Shown: one piece after another, positions 1 through 11,572 of the stretch | Numbering within the stretch: position 1 is the stretch's first letter | Layout of the letters: the number at the start of each line of letters is the position of its first letter | DNA from: Cryptomeria japonica | Lineage: Eukaryota; Streptophyta; Pinopsida; Cupressales; Cupressaceae | Assembly: GCF_030272615.1 (NCBI RefSeq) | Contig: NC_081406.1 | Location: 217,816,997 to 217,880,996 of the forward strand | Length of the DNA stretch: 64,000 bases | Direction: 5' to 3' | The notes under the pieces: generated by a model | Told to the model about the DNA's origin: nothing | Databases searched by the model: none | Seen by the model: the letters and a program-made list of their open reading frames with translations, nothing else | Position numbers and translations under genes: made by a program

Positions 1-817
1 GATTTCTTTGGTTACTGGAAATGCAGGTCGACATGGTTTAGAATAAGGTTATCGGTATTGGAGGTCGACATCACTTGGATCTAGCATCGACACTTATTTT
101 TGAAATTCATGTGTTTATGTTATCTAGCCAACATGTATTTTGATATTGTAATTATCTTTGTAAGCCGACATAAGGCATGATAAATTGTATAGGGTATATA
201 GGTCAGTTGGATTAGATCATTTTGAGATTGCATTGGATATATATGATGTGATATGATGTGAATATGTATTAGGAAGGAGATAAGGAAGGAGATGCAAAAT
301 ATATCTGAGAGATCATGTATGTGAGGATATTTATGTAAGTGTTATTCCAGTAAAGGGTTTAGGGTTTCAGACTGGAATAGACATAGCTTAACTAGAACTA
401 TATTCTGGTATAGGAGATGCTATCTTTTGCAGTTCAACACTTCTCTAGATTGTAGTCTACATTTATATGTAGTCAGTGAGGCTCCTTTTGTGATTGAGTA
501 CTGTGCTCTAGGTTGTAAGCCTTCTTGCAAGTGCAGGCCCCTTATATTTTGTAATATCTCTTCATATGGTCAGTGGATTGATATTGTGGGTCACAAATCC
601 CACTGTGGTTTTTCCTCTTTGAGGTTTTCCACGTATAACGTTGTGTGTTATGGTTCTCATTTATGTGATTGGCTTATTGGTTTCTTTACTTCTTTCAATT
701 CTTTATGTACCAGTATACCGGTTGGTGTATGCATGTTTTAATAAGGTTAAAATTAATTTTTCTAGTATAACATTGATTCGCCCCCCCTCCCCCTTTTAGT
801 GTTATTGGATTCCACCA
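1..817 (+). repeat. 5' LTR of NA1 (left part missing)
   Basis: This matches the right LTR from about 10640 onward, beginning at the shared string near the window edge. It ends just before the PBS at a CCA/ATTGGTATC junction. It lacks the internal duplication found in the right LTR. Positions 585-640 hold a block (GGGTCACAAATCCCAC, then GGTTTTTCCTC and GGTTTTCCAC) that recurs near the 3' end of all LTRs of this family in the window. The C-rich run at 781-793 is also a family trait near the LTR end. Confidence 0.85.
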
Positions 818-819
818 AT

Positions 820-831
820 TGGTATCAGAGC
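820..831 (+). other. Primer-binding site of NA1 (initiator tRNA-Met)
   Basis: TGGTATCAGAGC is complementary to the 3' end of plant initiator tRNA-Met, the usual primer of Ty1/copia elements. It lies two bases after the LTR end. Confidence 0.93.
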
Positions 832-885
832 CATGTGCCTTGAAGGAAGTTTAACATCTTGAGGAAGATCCTGAATCTAGAATCC

Positions 886-1132
886 ATGGATATGAGTTTG
901 GAAAAGCAACTTGAGATGGCACTTGAAGATTATGATGCTGAAATGTTGAAGAACTTAAAGCTACAAGATGAATTGAATTCTACTAAGGAGTTCATTCTTG
1001 TCCTACAAGAGAGGTTTTCATTTGTTCAAGCTAGGAGGAAGGAACTTTTGCAAAATCAGGATGATGAAGAGATGGATGCACTTAAGGAATAATGTCAGAA
1101 ATTGAGTTAGGAGAACATGGCCATGAGAAATG
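886..1132 (+). pseudogene. NA1 gag, N-terminal part (coiled coil)
   Basis: The frame starts at ATG 886, 55 bases after the PBS, and gives a charged, leucine-rich helical N-terminus (MDMSLEKQLEMALEDY...), as expected of a coiled-coil Gag N-terminus. Stops at 1090 (TAA) and 1108 (TAG) interrupt it. At 1132 it is broken by NA2. If NA2 and one copy of its TSD (AAATG) are removed, the reading frame continues directly into 5968 without a shift. Capsid-like function is inferred from position and from the zinc knuckles in the C-terminal half. Confidence 0.75.
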
Positions 1133-1461
1133 TGTTCGCATTATACACTCATATGAGAATTGTAGATGTTCTCATTGATGGCAACAAAGTGGCAACAAGG
1201 TTCAATTGGCACTGGCAGATACAACAAGGTTTATTCACACCAACATCTAGTTTACACCGGCAACAGATCATACAGACATCCAAAGCTGACTTGGCAATAC
1301 TATTGTTTATGTAATGTATATTGTAATCATATGACGAACATGATGTATTGTAAAGACTCATATATGTATCAAATCTTGTAGGTCATTTGAAATGAAGTAG
1401 GTAATGAAATGTATGTATGTAAGTGGTATATGTGATAAGATAGGGATATGATACCAGATAA
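1133..1461 (+). repeat. 5' LTR of NA2 (truncated)
   Basis: This is collinear with the right LTR from 5059 to about 5425, sharing TATACACTC and a following stretch with CACCGGCAACAGATCATAC. It also carries a short internal deletion relative to the right LTR near 1207. The match ends at GATAATTG (1461), where the right LTR continues with TATATGCAC. Confidence 0.85.
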
Positions 1462-1631
1462 TTGTTAAGTTAACTTTTTGGTTATAAAGCATTGAAATTT
1501 GTCATTTTGACTTACCAAGCATTCAAGTATTCAAAGAGCGCAGAAGTTAAGCATCGACATTCAAGAAGCAAAGCAGCAAAGATTTTTCAAGGCAACCCAG
1601 GTTTTCACTTAAAAGGTATTTATTTTACGAC

Positions 1632-4600
1632 ATGGCTTCTTCATCTTTTGTTCCTAAATTCATTGCAAACCCTACTGTTGTGGAGAATATAAAACATTAT
1701 AGAGCGGTCTTTAAGATAATCCCTAAGATAGCTAAGTTGGATGACTCCATTTGTGCATTTTCAAAAATCCTAAAGGGAGTTACATTTGTTGAAGACCCTA
1801 GGGCATACATTCACTGTAACATTGAAGATTTAGGGTCAGAGGATTTAAAGAATATGTTCAGGAATGTAATCACAAACAAACAAGGTGTAATCAAACTGGA
1901 ACATAAGATTGTGGAAGATTTAGGTTTCGTAGATATCCTTCATATGCCTGAATTCAAAGATGAAACTATCTGATATGTTCTTAGTAGAGTTCATGGTGAA
2001 TTATTATGGCTAGACTCAATTTAAAAATCACTAAGGAATCAATTAGGGTTGTTACAGGTTTACCCTCTACCGGCACAAGGCCTGAGAAGAAAAAGAAAAT
2101 TCCAAACAAAGAGGTTATGAACTTAACCGGTGCCACATCAGATAATAGATCACTCAGGGTTAGCGACATAACTGATAACAATGTTAAATATGATGGTATG
2201 GTTATTGAATATAAGGTTACTCATACAAATAGGCTGAATTCTATTTCCAGACTATGCATTCACAGTGCTTATGAGATGGTAAAGAACAATGCTCAAATTG
2301 ACATTTGTGAGTGGTTGAAAGATGAACTATTAGAAAATTTGGATAAGATCAAAGGTGATAAAAAGGGAACCTTCAAATTTGGAAATTTGATTGTATGTTT
2401 AATGCTATACTTCTCAAAGGAGACTCCCAGTATAGGCCACAAAGACTTTGCCTATGATATTCCTATTGGAAAACAGATTAAGGAGACAAGCAAGTAAAGG
2501 ATTATTTCAAAAAAATCAAGCTAAAATGAAGCAAAGGGAAATAATCCCTTAAAATATTGTTGATAAATATGACAAACAGATATGCTTTGTTATTAAGAGA
2601 GATGAAGTATGGATGGAGGAAATTAGACCTAGAACTGTTTGGGTAACTGAGATGGGATATAAAATGGACTCAAACATTTTGGAATCTTATGCCAAGATAC
2701 TCCTAGATGCTCCACCGAAACCGATAGAGAATATATTTGGCAATGCTGAAACTATTGAAAAAGATGTTGAAATTCAGAAGCAGAGGAAGAAAAGAGACTA
2801 AATATTGAAAGATGCTTCGAAGTTTGTTGAAGTTGTTACAAAGGGATTGTTGAAACTTGATCCGATGAGTGGTGTTGCTGCACAAGAAAGAAAATCTGAA
2901 TAGCAACCGGTAACACATATTTCGCTTGTGGCTACTTCATCCGCCTCTGATAATGACAAGGCTACAGAATTCAAAAGGGTTGATAGGAAGAAGAGAAAAT
3001 CCTCACTGACACCTGCTCCATCACCTAAGAAAACAAGGATTCTAACAAAGAAATAGTAGGCTATGAGAGAGCCCAATGGTCTGAAGAAAAAGGTAACACA
3101 GAAGAAACTGGAACAAAAGGTATCTGATACTCTTTCACCGGAAAATCTTGTAAATGAAATAACTCACGATGGAAATCTTGGAAATGTTAGTAAGTTCTAT
3201 CATTCTTTCAAAGATTCTGAGAAGGATATCATTGAGGAGAGTATAATTTTGTACTTAGATATATATAAGAAAGTTCTTATTGAAGTAATTGATGTTCTCC
3301 CTAATGACTTATATCTGAGACTTGAAGATAAAAGAAGGTCTACTATGGAATTGGATAAGAAATTAAAGGTTGAAGCACTATTGGTTGTTCATCCAGTTAA
3401 ATCTAGACAAGAAATTGATGAATTGATAGTTGAAGCTAACAAAACTATTTTTGCAAGTGGTCACTAGCAAGTAAGCCTCATGGCTGACAGAATAAAGGAA
3501 ATAGTAGATGAGACAACAGATAAATGGGATATTTTCTTTGTGGAGAAAGAGGAAAGAGAAGAAAAAGAAAGACAAAAGGTTGACAAATCTTTTACTAAGG
3601 TATACCAAAAAGGAGATAAAGAAAAGAATAAGGTTGGCAGTGTACCTAACTTCACAATAAAAGATAACTTACCCCCACTGGCTTAGGACACCCCATTGAC
3701 AGTAGTAGAGACACAGAAAGATGTGCAGAATCAGCCTAAAGAGAAGTCAGAGGAAGTGAAAGTAGATGATATTGATCTTGAGTCAAACATTCTATTCACA
3801 ATGAATGTTGACACTCAAGACATGAATATTGTAATGGATAAGTAAATTGCTGAGGAAAAGAAATCGGAATCTAACAATTGACACTCAACAAAATGTTGAG
3901 ATATCGGTAGAAAAAGAACAAGAACAAATAGAATCTAAACTAGAAGAGAATAAGAATAAAAGTGAGGATGAGAATAAGGAAGTGGCTAAGGTGGTTGAAC
4001 AGGTATCTGGAGAAGAGAAGAAACTTAATGCAGAACCTAGAACTTCTCCCAGTACTTCTAATGTGGACTTCAGACTGACAACTATCACTGATGTATTATT
4101 GGATTCTATAAAGAAGATAATTGAGTACAATGCCTTAGCATTTAAGGCTATTTATGACTCTCTACTGAATTTATAAATGATTGCACTGATGTGCAAGGTA
4201 GATCACATTGTTGGCTCAATAGATAAATTGGACACATTGTCCAAATTCATCTCTTCTAACATTCAGTCTTTAGATAAAATAAATGAGGACACTATTCAGG
4301 AAAGAGTAAATAAAGAAAAGGAAGAGTTCCTTGATAAAATAATAAAGGATTGTATTCAACATATTGATTCATTGCTACCGGCATTGAATTCCACTATTTT
4401 GGAATATAAGGAATTGTATAGGGAAGTTTGGAAACCTCATCATTTAACTGAAGATATTGATGATCAAATCAAGAAAACTCATAAAGAGATTGATGATATT
4501 GCAGATAACATAATTGGTTCTTCGGAACTAACATCAGTCTTAGATCAGGAAATGGCTATTCATGAAGAGAAAATTGAAAATTTGGAAAGAGAGAAAGCAA

Positions 4601-4824
4601 GGTTGAAGATGAAAACCTAGGAGTTAAAGAATAAACCTGGTCCAAGATTGGATAATCTATTAACACACCAGAATGAACTATCCAAGGCAAAAATTCAAGG
4701 AGATAGATCACTGGAACAAAAAATGCACTATCTTACCGGGATCATCAGGCAAACTGAAGCAATAATTACTGACAGTACAAAATTCCTACAGGGTCTTAAC
4801 TTAGTTCTTGCGGATATTTTTTAG
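1632..4824 (+). pseudogene. NA2 ORF2, about 1,060 codons, function unknown
   Basis: The frame opens at ATG 1632 (MASSSFVPKF). A conserved region with YIHCNIEDLG (residues about 55-65) leads to LSRVHGE (about 1976), then ITKESIRVVTGLP (about 2024) and FKFGNLIVCLMLYF (about 2378). After about 2800 the frame becomes Lys/Glu-rich and coiled-coil-like up to the end near 4820. The ORF is broken by several stops and at least one frameshift near 1975. The same order of motifs appears in ORF2 of NA1, NA3 and NA4. No YxDD, D(S/T)G or integrase DDE signature is present, nor any obvious signal peptide or membrane segment, so I do not call it pol or env. Layout resembles plant proteins annotated as putative plant transposon protein near retroelements, but that is inference. 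Confidence 0.7.
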
Positions 4825-4896
4825 ATTGTACATAACAGACTATAGGTGTCTAGGTAATTTTTAAATTTTTTTTGAGACTGTTGACATCCTTTGTCA

Positions 4897-5058
4897 TTGA
4901 TGTCAAAGGGGGAGTGGTATAGTAAGAAAATTTACAAAGTAAGGCATGGTGACAAGTGAACAGAAGGAGATCATTTGCTTAGGGGGAGCACTTTCAGTTT
5001 TGAATTTCAGTTTTTTATTTTTCGCATGAGTGTTTCCATCAACTCCAAAGGGGGAGAT
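4897..5058 (+). other. NA2 3' terminal region with two purine tracts
   Basis: After ORF2 comes TGATGTCAAAGGGGGAGTGG at 4899-4918, then AGGGGGAGCAC near 4981, then the PPT proper (AAAGGGGGAGAT, 5047-5058) directly before the LTR. The segment from TTTTTCGCATGAGTGTTT to the PPT resembles the same position in NA1 and in copia element H. Confidence 0.8.
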
Positions 5059-5962
5059 TGTTGGAATTATACACTCAGATGAGAATGGTAGATGTTTTCA
5101 TTGATGGAAAAAAAGTGGCAACAAGGTTCAACAATGTTTCACAGGTTCAATCGGCAACAGACTTCACCTACGGGCACCGAAAGATACAACAAGGTTTATT
5201 CACATCAGCATCCAGTTTACACCGGCAACAGATCATACCGGCATCAAAAGCTGACTTGGCAATAATATTGTTTATGTAATGTAAATTGTAATTGTATGGC
5301 CGACATGATGTATTGTAAAGACTCGTATATGTATGAAATCTTGTAGGTCATTTGAAATGAAGTAGGTAATGAAATGTGTGTATGTAAGCGATATATGTGA
5401 TAAGATAGGGATATGATACAAGATAATTGTATATGCACTTTGATGTGTTTATCTTGAGAGCGAAGACTATTATGTCTAAGCAGAATCATTTACCAACAAG
5501 TTTTTTGGCAGAGGTATTAGACAGAGCTTAAACCGGTACTGAATCCAGCATTGCAGATGCTATTTTGAAGCAATGCATTGTTATTAGATTTAACCATCCA
5601 ATTGTGTAGTCAGGGGGATTCTATTTTTGTTATTGAGCAATGAGCTCTAGGCAGTTGGCCTTCTTGCATGTGCAAGCCCCTTTCGTAATAAGCAATATTT
5701 ATTCATATTGGCTAGTGAGTAAATATTGTGGGTCACAAATCCCACCGAGGTTTTTTCCTCACTGGGTTTCCTCACCAAAATTTTTGTGTTATGGTGTGCA
5801 TTGATGTTGATTCTTTTGTTTCTCTTTATTGCATTATTTTTTTCTTACCAGTATATTAATTTCAATTACAGAATTGCAATTAACTTTAAATCTTTCATCT
5901 ACCGGTCTAACACCGATTCAGCCCCCCTCTCAATGTCTTTGGGATTAACCAAGTATCTAACA
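5059..5962 (+). repeat. 3' LTR of NA2 (904 bp)
   Basis: It starts TGTTGGAATT right after the PPT and ends TCTAACA before the TSD. It contains the family block GGGTCACAAATCCCACC followed by GGTTTTTTCCTC near 5730-5760 and a C-rich stretch shortly before its end. Confidence 0.9.
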
Positions 5963-5967
5963 AAATG

Positions 5968-6842
5968 AAATGAAATCTATAACTATGAGAGTGTCTAATG
6001 ATATTAAAGACCAGAAGAAAAAGGAAGAAAATCTTGTTATATCTTTGAAGAACAAATTTGAAGAATGTGGTGGGTTGGTTCATGAATATGATAAGTTGAG
6101 AACTGATTTAGTACAATCCTAGAGTAATGAACAAGAGCTTGAGAGATAAATGATAATTCTAAAAAATGATCTAACTACTGTAAGTGAGTATAAAGAGAAA
6201 TTCAAGATTAGTTTAGCACAACTAGATGAGTTGTTGAAGAGACAAAGGCATAATGGAGATTCCAGTGGACTTGGATTTGAGAAAGGATAGAATTATGGTA
6301 CTCCTAATGAAGATCAAAATCATAAGGCACTGGTAAGGCAGTTTAATACTTATAAATTTAGTGTTAGATGTTTTGTTTGCAATAGATTTGGTCACATGGC
6401 TAGGCATTGTAGAAATAGAGTAAACTAGAACCTTTATTCTTCTCCCGGTCAATGTTCTAAATGTAATAAGTATGGTCATAAGACAAAGGATTGCAGAATG
6501 AATGTTAAATGCTATGCTTGTGGAAAATTTGGACATATGGCTAATCAGTGCAGGTCAAGCAATTATACTGGTTTTAGAAAAGGAATTCAAGAGAGCAACG
6601 TTACATGTTATACATGTAATGAGGTTGGATATATTGCTAAATTTTATAGCAGCAAAAATCCACCAGTTGGTAATAGAGGATCAAATGAGAAAGCGAAAGA
6701 GAAGGTTAATGAAATCAAGCAAGATCATACCTAGAGACGAGTCATGAAGACTAGAGATCAATCTATAGATGGGAATGCTCCAGTTACTTATCTGACAAAA
6801 AAGGTTGCTCCTACACCGATAGGAAGCTCATTCGATAATTGA
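5968..6842 (+). pseudogene. NA1 gag, C-terminal part with four zinc knuckles
   Basis: This continues the frame broken by NA2 and runs in one frame to TGA at 6840. It contains CFVCNRFGHMARHC (about 6369), CSKCNKYGHKTKDC (about 6453) and CYACGKFGHMANQC (about 6510), all intact CX2CX4HX4C nucleic-acid-binding knuckles. A fourth, CYTCNEVGYIAKFY (about 6606), has its His and last Cys changed to Tyr, each a one-base transition. In-frame stops at about 6120 (TAG), 6148 (TAA), 6288 (TAG), 6427 (TAG) and 6732 (TAG) mostly replace Gln-type codons. Gag ends without any protease-like sequence. About 300 bp separate it from ORF2. Confidence 0.82.
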
Positions 6843-7148
6843 GGGAGATGCCTTAGGGCTAGGCAAAATTCATGAAGATGTTGCATATGCTTATACGATA
6901 TGCATATGTTTTGTTTGAGATCTGGTATCTTTCACCAAAATTCATTGATGTCAATAAAAGATTAGGGTTTTACTTTGAGGATATAAGGTTGAATCTACTT
7001 TAGTTTTTATCACCTTGCATTCAGAGTGATTTAGAGAGATTAAAGGCGATTCAGTACGATTAGCTATACTTGAGAGATTTCATCGGTGACAGAAATAATT
7101 TGCTAGGGTTTTTCACCGGCAATGATTAACAGGCATTTATCTTTAATC

Positions 7149-10100
7149 ATGGAAGTGGTATCATCATTCATTCCTATCTTTGTTACAAACCCAACTATTG
7201 TTGAGGTCAAGGACCATCCTAGGCTAATTTTCAAGTGGTATCTGCATGTGGCTATCTTGGAAGATTCGGTTGGAGAATTTTCCCATGTGTCAAAAGGATT
7301 TGTGTATGTCTAAGATGTTAGGGCATACATACACTATCACATTGAGGATCTGGGGACATCTGATATAAAGGGCATGTACATGAGTGAGCTAATGGGAGAT
7401 TCTACAAAGATCAAACCTGAATACAAGCACATTGAAGACAGGGTTTACCGATATTTTGGACATTCCAAAATTCAAAGATGAAAAACACTAGTATGTTTTG
7501 AGTAGAGTACATGGAGAGTTTATTTGATTGGATAGGCCATATAGGATCACCAAGGAAACCATCAGGGCACTCATTAGTTTACCACAGGTTGGGTAACGTC
7601 CAAATAAGAATGTAAATAAAATCACTGGCACAACATCAGATAGGCGATCCATGAGAATAAGCACTATTACTAACACACACATCATATTTGGTAGCATGGT
7701 CATCGGTCATAAGGTAACACAACCAAATCGACAAAATTTTGTTTCTAGCTCCTATATTTTTGCAGCTTATAAGATGATGAGAGAAAATGAGAAATTAGAT
7801 CTATGTGGTTGGATGTTAAATGAATTACTGATAAACCTAGGAAAGATTAAAGGTGAAAAGAAAGGAACTTTCTGGTATGGAAACTTAATTGTCTATTTAA
7901 TGCTATTTTTCATGAATGAGACTCCTAGTTTTTGGAAGAGGCAATGGGCATTTGACATCCCAGTAGGGAGGCAATTGATATAGTTAATTGTTGCATTAGG
8001 CAGTCAGAGAGATGATAATTTATGGGGACATTTTAAGGCATTCTAGAAGGCTATGAAATCTAGAGAAAGGGTTCCTAAGCATATTGTTGAGAAATACTCA
8101 ACTGACATATGCTTCATGGTAAAGAAAGATGAAAAACTTATGGAAGCGGTTAAGCCCTGAAAGATCTAGATTGAGGAATGGGCTATGAAGTTGATGGACA
8201 GATTTTAGATCTTTACTCAAAAATGTTGATTGATGCACCCTCTGATGAGGCTGAGAAGCCCTGTGGTACTACTAAGAAGAAGACACAAGAGGTTGAAATA
8301 GAGTTCAACCAGAAGAAGATAGAGAAGTAGGAAGGAAAGGCAAGTAAGTTTTTTGAGAAGGTCTCATAGGACATGAAAGTATTGATTGATGTTGTCCCAG
8401 AGAAAGAAAGGAAGAGGAAAGAACCATAAGTGTTCATTGAGTCTATTACAACAGAGTCTACATCTGAGGATGACACACCCCTGGCTTTCAAAAGGGTTGT
8501 AAGGAAGAAAAAAGAGGAAACCAAGGTAGAGGCTAAAAAGAAACCAGTTAAGAAAGTTACATTAAATTTACGGACACAAAATCAAGCACCAAAAGTAACA
8601 CCTTTAGCCCCATCCGGTACTACAAAAAGGAAGAAGATGAATTACATTGATACAACAATTCAATCTGGTAATGTAACTACCATTCCACGAAAAACTTGTG
8701 CAGAGTTAGTTGATGAAATAATTAAGGATGGCATGTTAAAGAATGTACAATTTTACTATGATCGTTTAGATAATGATGAACAAAGAGAGGTTGAGGAAGT
8801 AGTATTGTTATACTTGGATATTTATAAGAAATCCTTGATAGAAATTGAAGACCAAATACTGACAGAATTATATGATATGTTAGATTCTAGGAGACTATCA
8901 GCAATGCAAGAAGACAAGCACATAAAAATTCAAGAGTTGTTATCTATTTGTGTTTCTATTACTCCAGAGGAGATGGATAGGACACTTGAGGTTGCAGATA
9001 GAAAATTCTTTAACAACAAACATAGAATAACTAGTCTGATGCTAGGAAGGGTAAATGAGATAATCAAGGAAACCCACAAGGCATGGGTTAAGTTCTTTGA
9101 AGAGAACCAAGGTTTCTTTACTTCACTGGAATCAAAGGCAGACACCCCGGTTGAAGGGAAAGAAAAGGGTATTATGGTTACTTCACCCTCAATTTTGAAA
9201 AACATTAAGATAGTGGAAATTAAGCCCCCGGTAGATACAAATGTATAGGAAAATATTGAGATACTGACAAATATAGAGAGTGTAAAGGTTGATACTATAC
9301 AGGATACTAATGTTAAGGACAACAGTCCTCTAGATACAAATGTACAGGATGAGGTTGTAGTTCCTATAGAGGAACCGACAGTTATAGAGTCTGCACCAAG
9401 TGGCAAAGCCATCGGTGCAAGCGAGGAAGCTATAAAGGATAAATCATCAGAGGAGAAGAAAGAATCCGATAGGGAACTGGTAATAAGTCCATCATTGTTG
9501 TCAATTGATAGCTTGTAGGTTGTAAAGAAAAACATAACCGAGATGAGTTCCACTGAACTCATGATGATAGTTGCACATAAACTAATGAAAGAGTCTATGG
9601 ATAAAGGGATTATTGATTAGTCTATCACTGTTTTACACAGACTAGTCCTAGATTGCAATTTTGACAGGGAAGCAAGCCCATCCAACAAGCTTAAGATAAT
9701 TACAAAGCACATTTCAAAGGATTTTCAATCCTTGCAACAAATTTCAAACCGGCAAGCACTCGAGAGGTTCACATAGGATAAAAGAGCTGCATTTGATCAG
9801 ATGATTGAGTCTAAGAGGAAGAAAATTGATGAAAAGTTGAAATTGATAGATAATTCTTTAAAGCATTGTACAAATATTTATAGGGTATTTTGTAAAATAG
9901 ATGTACTTACAATTAATGTGGATAAGAAGATTAAGGAATTTTAGGAGAAAATTGCAAGTATAGCCAATTATTTTGATGGATTGAATTCATTGACTACATC
10001 CATTGATGGTCAAATTTTGGTTTTGGAAGCCCAAATTTTTGTTCTTGAGAAAGAAAAAGACAAAATCATAAGAAGAGCCAGAAGTCTTAGAGGTTTGGTG

Positions 10101-10295
10101 AGTCCTTGGTTGGATTCACTCGGTGTACATAAGAAGGAGTGTATAGATTTGGTTGGAAAGCCAACACCGATAGAGCTAAAAGAGAAATCTGGTTGGGATA
10201 CTTACCTTGAGCTTTTGGAGAAGGCATACCCAAATATTTTCAATATATTAAGCTCCGGTAAGATATATTTGGGATACTCATTTTGGAAATTTTGA
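7149..10295 (+). pseudogene. NA1 ORF2, about 1,050 codons, function unknown
   Basis: The start is taken as ATG 7149 because MEVVSSFIPIFVTNPTIVE aligns with the start of NA2 ORF2; ATG 7122 is in the same frame. Shared motifs follow in order: RAYIHYHIEDLG (about 7321), LSRVHGEF (about 7500), ITKETIRALI (about 7545), LCGWMLNELLINLGKIKG (about 7800) and YGNLIVYLMLFF (about 7876). A 272-codon open stretch at 8430-9248 is Lys-rich and then helical, followed by acidic and coiled-coil sequence to TGA at 10293. There is a frameshift near 7440 and several stops (for example 7313, 9247). No enzymatic motif is seen. Being a long frame in the place of pol, it is probably structural or regulatory, but this is inference. 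Confidence 0.7.
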
Positions 10296-10508
10296 TGGCA
10301 CTGATGTCAAAGGGGCAGTGATATAGATTTTAAAAAAAGAAAAAAAAATGGAGTTGTATACATTAGGGGGAGATATGGAGATATGGGAGTATGGAGTATT
10401 TTGTTATGATAAATATTTAGCTCAGGGGGAGCAGGTAGGATGAAACCAGTAGATGAAACCATGACCATTTTTCACATGAGTGTTTTTATCAATGCCAAAT
10501 GGGGAGAT
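10296..10508 (+). other. NA1 3' terminal region and polypurine tract
   Basis: TGATGTCAAAGGGGCAGTG at 10302-10320 follows the ORF2 stop, then TTAGGGGGAG (about 10363) and CAGGGGGAG (about 10423). The PPT AAATGGGGAGAT is at 10497-10508, preceded by TTTTTCACATGAGTGTTTT. Confidence 0.8.
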
Positions 10509-11526
10509 TGTTGACAATTGACACTTAATTGGTTGGTTTCACTTTGTTGTCATTGATGGAAACATGGTATCTTGCTCCGGCTTCATGTTTTGATTCAGAT
10601 GTGTACCGGCACCACATCGACACCAACAGGATAGAAGGATTTCTTTGGTTACCAACAATGTAGGTCGACATGGTTTAGAATAAGCTTATCAGTATTGGAG
10701 GCTGGCATCTCTTGGATCCAACATCGGCAATTGTTTTTGATATTCATGTATTTATGTTATCTAGCCGACATGTATTTTGATATTATAATTATCTTTGTAA
10801 GCCGACATAAGGCATGATAAATTGTATAAGGTATATAGGTCAGTTGGATTAGATTATTTTGAGATTGCATTGGATATATATGATGTGATATGATGTGAAT
10901 ATGTATTAGGAAGGAGATAATGAAGGAGATGTGAAATATATCTGAGAGATCATGTATGAGGATATTTATGTAAGGGTTTAGGGTTTCAAACCAAAACAAA
11001 CAGAGATTAACTGAAACTGTATTCTGGCATAGGAGATGCATATTTTGCAATTCAACACTTCTGATAAAGGGTTTAGGGTTTCAAACCGAAACAGACAGAG
11101 ATTAATCAAAACTGTATTCTGGCATAGGAGATGCTATATTTTGCAATTCAACACTTCTTTGGATTGTAGTCTAGATCTATATGTAGTCAGTGAGTCTCCT
11201 TTTGTGATTGAGTAGTGTGCTCTAGGCTGTAAGCCTTCCTGCAAGTGCAGGCCCCTTATATTTTATAATATCTCTTCATATGGCCAGTGGATTGATATTG
11301 TGGGTCACAAATCCCACCATGGTTTTTCCTCTTTGAGGTTTTCCATGTATAACTCTATGTGTTATTCTTTTAATTTATGTGATTGGCTTACTGGTTGTTT
11401 TACTTCTTTCAATTCTTTATGTACCGGTATACTAGTTGGTATATGCGTGTTTTAATAAGGTTAAAATTGATATTTCCTGTATAACGTTGACTCACCCCCT
11501 TCTCTTAGTGTTATTGGATTCTAATA
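10509..11526 (+). repeat. 3' LTR of NA1 (about 1,018 bp)
   Basis: It starts TGTTGACAAT after the PPT and ends at 11523-11526, where the left LTR reads CCACCA and this copy TAATA. From 10639 it matches the window start. It contains a duplication of about 90 bp (units about 10973-11062 and 11067-11154) that the left LTR has only once. Confidence 0.85.
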
Positions 11527-11572
11527 GATAAATGTAAATAAACATAGCAAACCTCTCTTTATTTTTCAAGGT

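Larger units (their letters stand above)
1133..5962 (+). mobile_element. NA2: internally deleted pol-less element nested in NA1 gag
   Basis: The element is flanked by a perfect 5-bp TSD, AAATG, at 1128-1132 and 5963-5967. The LTR starts as TGTT and the right LTR ends in AACA. Compared with its relatives it has lost the 3' part of the left LTR, the PBS and all of gag in one deletion at about 1461. It keeps only ORF2 and the 3' end, and it belongs to the same family as NA1, NA3 and NA4. Confidence 0.9.
1..11526 (+). mobile_element. NA1: pol-less LTR retrotransposon, copia-type primer
   Basis: The segment is bounded by direct LTRs: the left one is cut by the window edge and the right one is 10509-11526. 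It contains an initiator tRNA-Met PBS at 820, a Gag with zinc knuckles, a second long frame (ORF2) and a polypurine tract ending at 10508. No protease, integrase, reverse transcriptase or RNase H motif is visible in any frame between the LTRs once the nested NA2 is removed. The element is therefore non-autonomous. Its 3' end abuts the Gag-protease region of element G, so it probably inserted into G; the left flank that would confirm a TSD lies outside the window. Confidence 0.85.

Noticed and set aside
427-741. 104-codon open frame
   Set aside because: It lies inside the NA1 LTR, has no ATG start at its beginning, and is not kept in the right LTR.
1117-1381. Overlapping short frames
   Set aside because: They lie across the truncated NA2 LTR and are not preserved in phase in the right LTR.
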